A DNA stretch of 64,000 bases, taken from contig NZ_SPQS01000019.1 in the NCBI RefSeq assembly GCF_004570865.1, positions 1-64,000 of the forward strand, read 5' to 3'. Below the pieces are notes generated by a model. It ran no database searches, was not told the DNA's origin, and saw nothing but the letters and a program-made list of their open reading frames with translations. Source of the DNA: Bradyrhizobium frederickii. GTDB taxonomy: Bacteria; Pseudomonadota; Alphaproteobacteria; Rhizobiales; Xanthobacteraceae. The number at the start of each line of letters is the position of its first letter. Positions within the stretch are counted from its first letter, which is position 1. Positions 42,660 to 52,700 of the stretch are shown here, piece after piece. Made by a program: the position numbers and the translations under genes.

Positions 42660-45185
42660 TCAGCCCGCAGCGTCGCGCAAATTCGGCAGCAGCGGCGTGG
42701 TCGGATTCACCGGCACGTTCCAGATCTCCTCGGCATATTCGCGGATGGTGCGGTCGGAGGAGAACCAGGCCATGCGCGCGACGTTGAGGATCGAGGCGCG
42801 GGTCCAGGCCGGCGCCACCTGCCAGCGCGCATCGACCGCGCGTTGCGCTTCGTAATAGGAATCGAAATCGGCGCTGACCATGTAATGGTCGAGATAGCGC
42901 AGCGCGTGCGCGATGGATTCGAAGCGGCCGGGATCGCCGGGCGAGAACTCGCCGGCGCCAATCGCGTTGATGGCGCGCTGCAGCTTCGGCGAACTGCGGA
43001 TCACGTCGGAGGCGTCGAGCCCCTGCTTGCGGCGGATCATCACGTCGCCGGCCTCCATGCCGAAGATCGCGATGTTCTCCGCGCCGACATGGTCGCGGAT
43101 CTCGATATTGGCGCCGTCGAGCGTGCCGATGGTGATGGCGCCGTTGAGCGCCAGCTTCATGTTGCCGGTGCCGGATGCTTCCATGCCCGCCGTCGAGATC
43201 TGCTCGGAGAGGTCGGCGGCGGGAATGATCACCTCGGCGAGGCTGACATTGTAGTCGGGCAGGAACACGACCTTGAGCTTGCCGGCGATCGTGGGATCGT
43301 TGTTGACGATTTCGGCGACATCGTTGATCAGCTTGATGATCAGCTTGGCGTAACGGTAGCTCGCCGCCGCCTTGCCGGCGAAGATCTTCACCCGCGGCAC
43401 CCAATTGCCGTTGGGATCGTCCTTGATCGCCTGGTACAGCGCGACCGTCTCGATGACGTTGAGCAGCTGGCGCTTGTATTCGTGGATGCGCTTGATCTGC
43501 ACGTCGAACAGCGCGCTCGGATCGACCTTGATGCCGAGCCGCTCGCCGATCAGGCGCGCCAGGGCCGCCTTGTTGTGGTGCTTGACGCTGCGGAATTTCT
43601 TCTGGAACTCGACGTCGCTGGCGCGCGCCTCGATCAGGCTGAGCTGGGTCGGATCGTCGAGCACGGCCTCGCCGCAGGTCTCGCGCAACAGATCGGTCAG
43701 CTTCGGGTTCGCCAGCATCAGCCAGCGGCGGAAGGTGATGCCGTTGGTCTTGTTGGTGATGCGGCCGGGATAGAGATGGTTGAGGTCGTGGAACACGGTC
43801 TCGCGCATCAGGTCGGAATGCATCCCCGAGACGCCATTGATGCGGTGCGAGCCGACGAAGGCGAGCTGGCCCATGCGCACGCGGCGCCCGCTCTTCTCGT
43901 CGATCAGCGAGACCGAGGCGCGGAAGTCGATATCGCCGGGGCAGCGCGCCTCGGCGAGCGCCAGGTGCTGCACGTTGATGCGGTAGATGATCTCGAGGTG
44001 CCGCGGCAGCAGCCGCTCGAACAGCTCGACCGGCCATGTCTCCAGCGCCTCGGGCAGCAGCGTGTGGTTGGTGTAGGAGAGCGTGGCGACGGTGATCTTC
44101 CAGGCCTCGTCCCAGCGAAAATTGTGCAGATCGACCAGGATTCGCATCAGCTCGGTGACGGCAAGGCTCGGATGGGTGTCATTGAGCTGCACCGCGACCT
44201 TGCTCGCGAGGCTGCGCAGCTGGCCGTCGGAGGCGAGATGCCGCTTCACCAGATCCTGCAGCGAGGCCGAGACGAAGAAATATTCCTGGCGCAGCCGCAG
44301 CTCGCGGCCCGCCGGGCTCTCGTCGTTCGGGTAGAGGAACTTGCAGATCGCCTCCGCGCGCGACTGCTCGGCGCTGGCGCTGACATAATCGCCCTTGTTG
44401 AAGGCATCCAGCTTGAGCGGATCGGGCGAGCGCGCCGACCACAGCCGCAGCGCGTTGACGTGCTGGCCGCGCCAGCCGACGATCGGCGTGTCATAGGCGA
44501 TCGCCTGCACGGTCTCGGCGGGATGCCAGATCGCGCGGTCGCGGCCCCTGTCGTCGACATGCTCGACGCCGCCGCCGAAATTGATGTCGTAGATCACCTC
44601 GGGCCGCTGCAATTCCCAGGGATTGCCGAAGCTCAGCCATTCGTCCGGATATTCCTGCTGCCAGCCCTGGTTGATGATCTGGCGGAACAGGCCGTAATCG
44701 TAGCGGATGCCGTAGCCGATCGCGGGGATCGACAGCGTCGCCATGCTCTCCATGAAGCAGGCGGCGAGACGGCCGAGGCCGCCATTGCCGAGCGCCGCGT
44801 CCGGCTCGCATTTGCGCAGCTCCGGCAGCGAGACGCCGAGATCGCCGAGCGCGACCTCGAAGACCTTGAGCAGGCCCATATTGTTGAGCGCGTCGCTGAA
44901 CAGGCGGCCGATCAAAAATTCGAGCGAGAGATAATAGACGCGCTTGCGGCCGGCGTCGTAGCTGTGCTTCTCCGCGGTGAGCCAGCGATGCACGATGCGG
45001 TCGCGCAGCGCCAGCGCCGCGGCCTGGTACCAGTCGTGCTTGGTCGCCATGCCGGCATCCTTGCCGATGGCAAGCCGCAGCTTCGCCAGGATCGCGCCCT
45101 TGATCTCAGCCAGCGCGAGTTCGTCGATGGGCTGCCCCGGGGCCGGAAAACTGGTCTGGAACGATGAATCCTGCAAAGCCGTCAT
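42660..45185 (-). CDS. glgP: glycogen/maltodextrin phosphorylase
   Basis: An 841-residue GT35 phosphorylase. The PLP-binding region is EASGTGNMKLALNGAITIGTLDGANIEI-like, with the Lys of GNMK and NGA.TIGT present; GNGGLGRLAACF and GYGIRYDYGLF are the N-terminal signatures. It releases glucose-1-phosphate from glycogen. Full length. It is not next to other glg genes, and faces the orphan gene and thioesterase downstream. Confidence 0.97.
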   Translation of the reverse strand: MTALQDSSFQTSFPAPGQPIDELALAEIKGAILAKLRLAIGKDAGMATKHDWYQAAALALRDRIVHRWLTAEKHSYDAGRKRVYYLSLEFLIGRLFSDALNNMGLLKVFEVALGDLGVSLPELRKCEPDAALGNGGLGRLAACFMESMATLSIPAIGYGIRYDYGLFRQIINQGWQQEYPDEWLSFGNPWELQRPEVIYDINFGGGVEHVDDRGRDRAIWHPAETVQAIAYDTPIVGWRGQHVNALRLWSARSPDPLKLDAFNKGDYVSASAEQSRAEAICKFLYPNDESPAGRELRLRQEYFFVSASLQDLVKRHLASDGQLRSLASKVAVQLNDTHPSLAVTELMRILVDLHNFRWDEAWKITVATLSYTNHTLLPEALETWPVELFERLLPRHLEIIYRINVQHLALAEARCPGDIDFRASVSLIDEKSGRRVRMGQLAFVGSHRINGVSGMHSDLMRETVFHDLNHLYPGRITNKTNGITFRRWLMLANPKLTDLLRETCGEAVLDDPTQLSLIEARASDVEFQKKFRSVKHHNKAALARLIGERLGIKVDPSALFDVQIKRIHEYKRQLLNVIETVALYQAIKDDPNGNWVPRVKIFAGKAAASYRYAKLIIKLINDVAEIVNNDPTIAGKLKVVFLPDYNVSLAEVIIPAADLSEQISTAGMEASGTGNMKLALNGAITIGTLDGANIEIRDHVGAENIAIFGMEAGDVMIRRKQGLDASDVIRSSPKLQRAINAIGAGEFSPGDPGRFESIAHALRYLDHYMVSADFDSYYEAQRAVDARWQVAPAWTRASILNVARMAWFSSDRTIREYAEEIWNVPVNPTTPLLPNLRDAAG

Positions 45186-45370
45186 TTCCTAGGTCGAACT
45201 CTTACCAATCTACGCGTCGTGCCCTTGCACTGGAACTGTGGCCGTGCGGTGCGTGGCGCTAATTTATGCAAGGAACGGGCCGAGTTGGGAACCCGGGCCA
45301 GCACGGAGAAACCGGGATTTAGTGCTAGATTACGAAAGAATTCAGCCATCAGTGTGGAGAGGAGACGATC

Positions 45371-45604
45371 ATGAGACTGTTGATTGAAATCGTCGCTGCA
45401 GCCCTGCTCGTCGTCTGCATCAGCGCCTCCAGCGCGGCGTTTGCCGCCGGCACATCCGGCCGCAGCGCCGATGGCCTCAGCTGCGGCTTCACGGTCCCGC
45501 AAAAGGCGTCGCCCGCAGCTCGCTGCGCTGCGATCAAGCGCCAATGCGGCGGCAAGTTCTACGCGAATGCGTGCGGCGACAAACTGATGTCTGCGGCGAA
45601 ATGA
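45371..45604 (+). CDS. small secreted Cys-rich protein
   Basis: A 77-residue protein with a strong ribosome-binding site (GGAGAGGAGA before ATG at 45371). Residues 1-25 form a signal peptide (AFA before AGTSG); the 50-residue mature part has four Cys (LSCGF, RCAAIKRQCGG, NACGD), enough for two disulfides, and many Lys/Arg. Such small periplasmic or secreted proteins of unknown role are common in Bradyrhizobium. Antimicrobial-like features (basic, disulfide-bonded) are possible but unproven. Confidence 0.8.
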   Translation: MRLLIEIVAAALLVVCISASSAAFAAGTSGRSADGLSCGFTVPQKASPAARCAAIKRQCGGKFYANACGDKLMSAAK

Positions 45605-45625
45605 GCGCCCTGACCTCCAGCGGGC

Positions 45626-46489
45626 TCAAGCCGCCTTCGCCTGCACCGCATCGCAAAATTCGGCGAGACGATCCGCAAGCCGCAGCGTGGCCGGGCTCGC
45701 ATCCGGCGCCGCCATCAGTGCAACCTCGGTCTTGTTGATCGGCGCAAAACCTTCCTTCGCCGTCAGCACGCGGTGGTCGGACTGGATCGACATCTCCGAC
45801 AGGATGCTCAGCCCCATGCCGGCGGCGACCGCGGCCTGGATGCCGGCTAGGCTCGACGAGGTATAGGCGGTGTGCCAGGCGCGGCCCGCGCTTTCCAGCG
45901 CATGGATCGCCCCGGCGCGGTAGATGCAGCCGAGCGGAAAGCCGATCAACGGTACCGAGGGAACGTCGACGTCGATCGGATGGCTCTTGCTGGTGACCCA
46001 GTGCACCCGTTCCGGCCACACCGCGATTGCGCCGTTCGCGCCGGCCTCGCGCTTGAAGAGCGCAAGGTCGAGCTCGCCGCGCTCGAGATCGCGCGCCAGA
46101 TGCTTGCTCTGGTCGGCCCGCACGTCGAGCCGCAGGCCGGGATGCGAGCGCGCGAACGCGCCCAATAGCTTGGCCAGCCGGTACGCCGCGAAATCCTCGG
46201 GGATGCCAAGCCGGACCGCGCCTTCGCCATCCGGCTGGCGCAACACGTCGCGCGCCTCCTCGGCCAGCGAGAGCAGCCGGCGCGCATAGGAGAGCAGCCG
46301 CTCGCCGGCCTCGGTCGGCCGCACGCTCTTGCCGTCGCGATGCAGCAGCACCTGGCCGATGTCGTCCTCCAGCCGCTTGATCTGCTGGCTCACGGTCGAC
46401 TGCGTGCGATGGACGCGTGCACCGGCGCGGGTGAAGCCGCCGGCCTCGACCACCGAGACGAAGCTGCGCAGCAGCTCAAGATCCAACAT
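45626..46489 (-). CDS. LysR-family transcriptional regulator
   Basis: A 287-residue regulator: N-terminal winged helix-turn-helix (ELLRSFVSVVEAGGFTRAGARVHRTQSTVSQQIKRLE) in the first 60 residues and a periplasmic-binding-like effector domain (about 90-287). ATG at 46489 has GGAAG 6 nt upstream; the ATG at 46501 is an alternative. It is divergent from an EamA transporter gene, which it probably regulates. The effector is unknown. Convergent with the Cys-rich small gene. Confidence 0.92.
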   Translation of the reverse strand: MLDLELLRSFVSVVEAGGFTRAGARVHRTQSTVSQQIKRLEDDIGQVLLHRDGKSVRPTEAGERLLSYARRLLSLAEEARDVLRQPDGEGAVRLGIPEDFAAYRLAKLLGAFARSHPGLRLDVRADQSKHLARDLERGELDLALFKREAGANGAIAVWPERVHWVTSKSHPIDVDVPSVPLIGFPLGCIYRAGAIHALESAGRAWHTAYTSSSLAGIQAAVAAGMGLSILSEMSIQSDHRVLTAKEGFAPINKTEVALMAAPDASPATLRLADRLAEFCDAVQAKAA

Positions 46490-46523
46490 CGCCGCTTCCA
46501 TTTAAAAATCCACTGATCTCAAG

Positions 46524-46535
46524 TTAATCATTTAA
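46524..46535. promoter_or_regulatory. candidate operator/promoter region of lysR-eamA
   Basis: AT-rich TTAATCATTTAA (TTAA, 4-nt gap, TTAA) sits in the 108-bp gap between the divergent genes. LysR sites are usually T-N11-A palindromes; this is a weak candidate. Confidence 0.35.
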
Positions 46536-46597
46536 TTTCCAAATGACAAGCGACGTCCCTAGATCGAGGGCCAGAAGAAAAACATCCGAGAGCCCTC

Positions 46598-47509
46598 ATG
46601 TCGCTCGCTCCCTCGATTTCGGCCCCAAGCACCCGCTTCAACACGCTGCCACTCGCCATCGGCCTGTTCTGCCTGCTCTGGAGCTACGCCTTCGTCGCCG
46701 GCAAGATCGGGGTCACCCATTGCCCGCCGCTGATCCTGCTCGCCGCGCGCTTCTCGCTCGCCGGCATTTTGATCCTGGGCGCAACGCTGATCCGCGGCGA
46801 GGCCTGGTCGCTCTCCTGGCGCGATGCCGCGATCTTCGCCGTGCTCGGCATCGCCAACAACGCGCTCTATCTCGGCCTCGGCTACACCGGCCTGCAATCG
46901 GTCTCCGCCGGCCTCGGCGGCCTGATCGTCTCAGCCAATCCGGTATTCACCGCGGCGCTCGCCGCGCTGCTGCTCGGCGAGGGCATGACCTGGCGCAAGG
47001 CCGGCGGCCTGCTGCTCGGCGTCATCGGCGTGACGGCGATCGTGTGGCATCGTCTCTCGGTCGGCACGGACTCGCTGCACGGCATCGTCTTCACGCTGGC
47101 CTCGCTGGCCTCGCTCGTCGCCGGCACCATCCTGTTCAAGCTGCTCGCGCCGAAAGGGTCGTTGTGGATCGGCAATGGCGTGCAGAACCTGGCTGCCGGC
47201 ATCGCACTGACGCCGGTCGCGCTCATCTTCGCCGACATCCATGCGATCGACGTCACACCGAGCCTGATCGGCGCCTTTGCCTTCCTCGTGCTCGGCGGCT
47301 CGATCCTCGCCTATTGGCTCTGGTTCCATCTCCTGAAAGTGTGCGGGGCCACTGCCGCCAGCGCCTATCATTTCCTGATGCCGCCGCTCGGCATGCTGTT
47401 CGCGTATCTCGTCCTCGGCGAGCACGTCGAGGCGCGCGATCTGCTCGGCATTATTCCTGTCGCACTCGGGATCTATCTGGTGACGCGGCCGGCGAAGGCG
47501 GCGTCGTGA
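46598..47509 (+). CDS. EamA-family (DMT) transporter
   Basis: A 303-residue membrane protein with ten transmembrane helices from two EamA repeats (about 15-155 and 165-300). GLGGLIVSANPVFTAALAALLLGE in repeat one and ASAYHFLMPPLGMLFAYLVLGE in repeat two are the typical EamA end-of-repeat signatures. These carriers export amino acids, drugs or metabolites. Divergent lysR partner suggests inducible export. Confidence 0.92.
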   Translation: MSLAPSISAPSTRFNTLPLAIGLFCLLWSYAFVAGKIGVTHCPPLILLAARFSLAGILILGATLIRGEAWSLSWRDAAIFAVLGIANNALYLGLGYTGLQSVSAGLGGLIVSANPVFTAALAALLLGEGMTWRKAGGLLLGVIGVTAIVWHRLSVGTDSLHGIVFTLASLASLVAGTILFKLLAPKGSLWIGNGVQNLAAGIALTPVALIFADIHAIDVTPSLIGAFAFLVLGGSILAYWLWFHLLKVCGATAASAYHFLMPPLGMLFAYLVLGEHVEARDLLGIIPVALGIYLVTRPAKAAS

Positions 47510-47531
47510 GCAGGGCGCCACAACCTCAACT

Positions 47532-47645
47532 GTCATGCCCCGGCTTGACCGGGGCATCCAGTACGCCGCGGCGGTTGTTGTGAGAGCGAGCTCTCCGACG
47601 AAGGCCTCTGGAATACTGGATCGCCCGGTCAAGCCGGGCGATGAC
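47532..47645. repeat. family B inverted repeat, copy 3
   Basis: Arms GTCATGCCCCGGCTTGACCG and CGGTCAAGCCGGGCGATGAC, with GATCCAGTACGCCGCGG-type inner sequence shared with the copy at 53332. It lies between convergent eamA and the TIGR02186 gene. Confidence 0.87.
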
Positions 47646-47683
47646 GAGCGGAGAGAGTGACGCGCCCAGAATGAACGCGTGGA

Positions 47684-48454
47684 CTAATCCTTCCGGAACA
47701 CGATCGACGCCATCCATCCCGACATCAGCGCCATCGCGGCGGTGACGAGGCCGTAGAGCAGCCCGTTCTGCCTTGCGGTGGTGGCGACGAACTGCTCGAA
47801 GCCGACCTTGACGATCTCGAACGCGGTCTCGGTCTTGGCGATGAACGCGCCGTTCGCAAACAGCTTGATCTCCACCTCATAGGTGCCGATCGGCACTTCC
47901 GCCGGCAGCGGAATGCCGGTGCGGAACAGTGTCGGCGTCAGGAACGTGACGGCGCTTCCATCTTCGCGATAGAGCCCGCGCTGGGTGCGCAGGCGGATGA
48001 AGGCCGAGCGGAACGCGTCGTTCGGCACCACGTCGGCAAAATCGCCGCTGACGCGCTGCATCAGCAGCACGTTGTTCAGCCCGATCTGCTGCCGCCGCGC
48101 GATCTCGGGCGAGGTGATAGTTTCGAACGGACGGTTGGCGAACAGCGCCAGATAGCTCGGCACCTGCAGGAACTGCCGGTAGTCGGTGTTGATCCAGATC
48201 CCGAAGGTACGTTCCTTCCGCCGCGTCACCATGTCGGCGCGCGGGCCCATCACGGTGACGACGAGATCGTAGGTCGTGCGATCAGCGGGCGTGGTGGCAT
48301 CCTTCTCCACCGAGCCGAACAGCACCAGCTCCTCGCCGGAATAGTTCGGTGTCACCGTGACGCGGTGGTTGGAGACCGACACGATCAGCCGCTCGGCGCG
48401 CGCGGCCGAGCCGAGCAGCAGGACGAGCAGGAATGCGAGCGCTGCGCGTCTCAT
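47684..48454 (-). CDS. TIGR02186 family membrane protein
   Basis: A 256-residue protein with a signal peptide (1-20, ARA before ERLIV), a beta-rich periplasmic domain and one C-terminal transmembrane helix (LLYGLVTAAMALMSGWMASIVF) followed by RKD. This matches the alphaproteobacterial TIGR02186 (Alph_Pro_TM) family, of unknown function and almost always next to a TSUP permease. Its start overlaps the stop of the TSUP gene (ATGA). GGAG 7 nt upstream supports the ATG at 48454. Confidence 0.9.
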   Translation of the reverse strand: MRRAALAFLLVLLLGSAARAERLIVSVSNHRVTVTPNYSGEELVLFGSVEKDATTPADRTTYDLVVTVMGPRADMVTRRKERTFGIWINTDYRQFLQVPSYLALFANRPFETITSPEIARRQQIGLNNVLLMQRVSGDFADVVPNDAFRSAFIRLRTQRGLYREDGSAVTFLTPTLFRTGIPLPAEVPIGTYEVEIKLFANGAFIAKTETAFEIVKVGFEQFVATTARQNGLLYGLVTAAMALMSGWMASIVFRKD

Positions 48455-49368
48455 CCGCTTACTCCCAGCTCGCGGATGGTGAAGAGATCTGCGGGCTGGA
48501 TCACCAGCTCGATCGCGAAGCGGATGCCGACCGAGAGGATGAGCAAGCCGAGCAGCAGGCGCAGCTGCTCGCCGCGGATCTTCTGCGCGGCGCGGACGCC
48601 GAACTGCGCGCCGGTGACGCCGCCGACCATCAGAATCAGCGCCAGCACGGCGTCGACGAGGTGATTGGTCACCGCATGCAGCAAGGTCGCGAACAGCATG
48701 GTGACGAGGGTCAGCACCATCGAGGTTCCGATCACCGTCGAGGTCGGCACCCGCAGGAGATAGATCATGATCGGCACCAGGATAAAGCCGCCGCCGATGC
48801 CCATGATGGCGCCGATGAAGCCGATCATGATGCCGACGACCACCACGGGGATCACCGAGAGATAGATCTTCGAGCGCTTGAACCGCATCTTCAGCGGCAG
48901 GCCGTGGATCCAGTTGTGCGTGCGCCGCGGCGGCAACGCGCCGCGCCGGGTCCGCATCAGGGCGCGCAGGCCTTCCGAGAACATCAGGCTGCCGACGGTG
49001 CCGAGCAGCACCACGTAAGAGAGTGCGATCATCAGATCGAGCTGGCCGAGCGCGCGCAGCTGGGTGAAGGTCCACACGCCGAGCGCCGTGCCGGTCACGC
49101 CGCCGCAGAGCAGGACGCTCGCCAGCGCCGGATCGATCGCGCGCCGCCGCCAATAGGACAGCGCGCCGGAAAAGGAGGAGGCTGCGATGTGGCTGGTAAC
49201 CGAGGCGACCGCGACCGCGGGCGTGATGCCGATGAAGATCAGCAGCGGCGTCATCAGGAAGCCGCCGCCGATCCCGAACATGCCCGAGACGAAACCGACC
49301 GCGGCACCCATCGCCAGCACCAGGATGACGTTGACGGGAAGATCGGCGATCGGGAGATAAAGCTGCAT
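48451..49368 (-). CDS. TSUP (TauE/SafE) family permease
   Basis: A 305-residue membrane protein with eight to nine helices. Both TSUP repeats show the GxGGGF signature: FGIGGGFLMTPLL and MGIGGGFILVPIM. It is a likely exporter or importer of sulfite, sulfonate or other organosulfur/oxyanions. ATG at 49368 gives the family N terminus. Overlap with the TIGR02186 gene marks a two-gene unit in which the periplasmic partner probably assists the permease. Confidence 0.92.
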   Translation of the reverse strand: MQLYLPIADLPVNVILVLAMGAAVGFVSGMFGIGGGFLMTPLLIFIGITPAVAVASVTSHIAASSFSGALSYWRRRAIDPALASVLLCGGVTGTALGVWTFTQLRALGQLDLMIALSYVVLLGTVGSLMFSEGLRALMRTRRGALPPRRTHNWIHGLPLKMRFKRSKIYLSVIPVVVVGIMIGFIGAIMGIGGGFILVPIMIYLLRVPTSTVIGTSMVLTLVTMLFATLLHAVTNHLVDAVLALILMVGGVTGAQFGVRAAQKIRGEQLRLLLGLLILSVGIRFAIELVIQPADLFTIRELGVSG

Positions 49369-49705
49369 CGAAGGACCACGCTCCGGCGAGATGGATCGAT
49401 TGCGCAAATGCCCGCCGGACGGTCGGAACGATTGCCGCGCCCCTCAATAGCGGAATTTACGGGCCGGAGGGACCGGGAATTTCGGGCGTGGTGAATGGGT
49501 GCGACGAACGTGGGATGCCTGCGACGACGGAGGTGCGCTCCCTCCCCCGCCTGCGGGGGAGGGTTGGGGAGAGGGTGTCTCCTCCAGCGAGAACCTCCAA
49601 GAGGCGAGAGCCCTCACCCGCCTCGCTTCGCTCCGCGACCTCTCCCGCAAGCGGGAGAGGTGCACCGAGCACGTGGCTCGCTTGGTTCGATCTGATGCTG
49701 CGCGT
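49369..49705. other. 337-bp intergenic region with family A repeat
   Basis: Upstream region of the TSUP gene; also receives the 3' end of the PodJ-like gene. The middle is a family A repeat (49540-49660). No gene or clear promoter is seen. Confidence 0.7.
49540..49660. repeat. family A hairpin repeat, copy 4
   Basis: Starts CCTCCCCCGCCTGCGGGGGAGG and ends CTCTCCCGCAAGCGGGAGAG, each itself a hairpin, with CCCTCACCC-type inner arm. Confidence 0.85.
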
Positions 49706-52700
49706 CTAATGCGCCGCCGATGCCGAGCGCTTCGCCGCGACCGGCTTCGGCGCGGGCTTGGCGCTTGCCTGCGGCGCGCTGTCCCAGCCCCCGTTCGGGG
49801 CCGGAACATTGACCGCATCATCCGGCTGCGGCTCGGCGCTGAAAGTCTGGATCGCGAGCTTGGCGGCGGCGAGCGATTGCGGGTCGAGCCGCTTGGCGAC
49901 GTCGTCGCGCTTGCCGGACGCGTCCGCGTCGCCCTGCGCGGCCGCCAGGCTGAACCATTTGTAGGACTCGGCGAGGTTCTGTTCGACGCCGATGCCGCGA
50001 GCATAGAGGATGCCGAGGTTGAACTGGCTGTCGGCCACGCCGCGATCGGCGGCCTTGCGGAACCACTGCGCCGCGCTCTTGTAGTTAGCGCCGCGTCCGC
50101 CGCCGTCGGCATCGAGCACCGCGAGATTGTGCATCGCCTTGGCGTTGCCGCGCTCGGCGGCCTGGGTGTAGTAGCGGCGGGCGATGTCGGCGTCCTTCTT
50201 CACGCCCAAGCCCTTCTCATAGAGCGTGCCGAGCCGGAAGGTCGCGGGCACGACGCCGGCCTGTGCCGCGCGGTCGTACCATTTGGCGGCTTCGTCGTAG
50301 TTGGTCGCAACGCCCTTGCCCTCGGCAAAGCGCAAGCCGATCTCGTAGGCCGCGGTCGGATCGCCCTTCATCGCGGCGCTGCGCAAGGCGGGGCCACCGA
50401 TGCCGTCGGGCAGCTTCTCGCTCGGCGGCACCTGGATCAGGCCGAGCCTGGCGCGGCTCGAGCCCGACAGCGCGCCGGTGACGTCGCTGTTCGCGGCCGG
50501 CGGCGGCACCGCTGCGGCGGGCGCCGGCGGAATTTCAACCGAGGCCGAGTTGCCGGCGGGCGCCGGCGCGGAATTGTTCTGGGATTGCCGGCCGATCGGC
50601 GTCGGCGAGGTCATCGAGGGCGTGACCTGCTCGGGCGTGGCTGGCTTGTTCTCGATCGCCGGCGGTGGCGACGGGGCCTGCGGCGCGGGCTGGCTGGAGG
50701 TATTGTCCATGGCCTGCGGCGCCGGCGGCGGGCTGCCGTCAAGCAGGTTCATCGCCATCTTGAAGGTGCCGAGCACGATCACGACCACGCTCGCGCCGAC
50801 CAGCAGCGAGCGGATCTTCGAGGTGATGGTCGAACCGCCCTCCTTGCCCTTGTCCTTGGCGCGATCGGCGCCGGCCTTGGCGCCGCGCGCCGGTTTTTCC
50901 GGCTGCGCGGCGGCGGCCTGGGCGGCGCGGCGGGCGGCCGCGATGAAGCTCGACGACGAGACCGGCTCTTTCGCAGCCGCAGGAATGCCGCTGATCGCGC
51001 TCTCGGAGGCGGCGATGCGCTCCGACGGCGTGGCGGCGCGTCCACCCGGCCGTGTCCCCGGCTCGAGCGGATGATCCGGCGGCAATTCCGGTGCGAGCGC
51101 GGCGCGGGCGGGCGCCGTATGCGGCTCAAGGATCTCGCTGATCGCACGCGGCGGCACCGGCGGCGGCGCGGCGGGGGCAGCGGCATGGAATTCACGCGGC
51201 GCGGCGACGAAGGCGGCTTGCGCGTTCTGCGCCGCGGCGGGATTCGGCAGCTCGGGCTTCGGATCGTATTTCGGCTGCTGTGCTTGCGGCCGCGGCTCGC
51301 GCGCGACAGGCGCGGGCTCCATGGAAGCAGCCATCGGCATGGCCATCGGCTGCGGCGCGGCGGCCGGCGGCGCCGTACGCACCGCGCGCAGATCGCCCTC
51401 GATCATGGACAAGCGGTCGACGACATGGCCGAGCGCGCTATGGACGGCGTCGAGCGAGTCCTGGGTGCTGCGGTTGGTCTCGACCTGGCTGAAGCGGATG
51501 TCGGACAGTTCGCGCTTGACCAGATCGACCACGCCGGAATCGATGGGGGCCGAATTGCGGCTCTCGGCCAGCGCGGAATAAGTCGCCTGCTGCCGCTCCA
51601 GGTGCCGCAGGATGTCGTGCAGCCCGTCCTCGACGCGGCTCAGATTGCCGTTGCGCGGGTCGGAGGCGGCTTCGATCCGCTCCAGCAGGTACGAGACGCG
51701 CTGTTCGAGATGCGCGAAGGTCGAGGCGGAATCGTTGCCGACCTGCATGCGGTCGAAACGGTCCGACAGCGCGCGGATCGCGGCTTCCAGATGCTCGGTG
51801 CTTTCGGACGGCTGCGGCCGCTCGCGGGTTTCCAGCGCCGCGGTGAGCGCGGCGATGCGCTGCTCCAGCACCGCAAAGCTGTCGCCCTGGCCGGAGGCGC
51901 GGGTGACCTGGTCGACCTTGGACGACAGCAGCTGCACGTCTTCGGACAGGCGGGCCAGCGCTTCGTTGGAGGCGACGTTGGAGACGATGCCGCGCAGCGC
52001 CGCGATCGCGCTCTCGAGCTGATGCACCGTCGAGGGATCGTCATTGGCGCGCAGGATCAGATCGAGCTTGGCGCCGAGATTGCGGATCGCCTCGTCATAG
52101 CCGGTGAGCTGCTCGGCCGGCGTCAGCGTGCGCAGCACCTGCTTGATGTCGGACAGCGCGTGCTCGATGCCCGACAGCACCTGGCCGTCGGTGCCGTTGG
52201 ACCGCGTCTCGTCGATGCGCCGATGCAGCGAGCGGATCTCGTTCTCGATCGATTCGATCGCGCGCCGCGGCATCGCCTCGGTGATGGCGGTGCGGATATC
52301 GGCAAGCTCGCTGCGGAAGGCGTTGATCGCCTGCTCGGTATTGTCGGGGCGCTGCAGCGATTCGATCTGGCTCGTGATCTTGAGCAGATGGCGCTCGAGC
52401 GAGGAGAAATCCGGCCCCGGCGGGGGTGGAGCATAAGCAGGCGCGGGCGGCGCCATCGGAGGTACGTAAGGAGCAGCCGAAGGCGCAATCGACGGTGCGG
52501 CGCGCGGCGGCATCTGCCTCGGCGCAAAACCGTCGAGCTCGCTCTGGCGCGCGGTGATCTCGGCGACGGCGACGTCGAACGAAGCCGGGCTCAAGGGCGG
52601 GGCGTTGCGATAGACTTGAGCTGCCGCACGCTCGACCGCATCGGCCTGGCGCTGGCGCGTCTCGACGGGTGAGGGCGCAGGTGCAGGCCGCGGCGCCTGA

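Noticed and set aside
42324..45167. 947-codon plus-strand frame opposite glgP
   Set aside because: Antisense shadow of a conserved enzyme.
47684..49447. Single 587-codon frame spanning the TIGR02186 and TSUP genes
   Set aside because: The upstream part is the wrong frame of the TSUP gene. The TSUP gene itself runs in another frame with its own start and stop.
49499..52672. 1057-codon plus-strand frame opposite the PodJ-like gene
   Set aside because: Arg/Gly-rich repeat-like composition; the minus strand encodes a recognisable scaffold protein.
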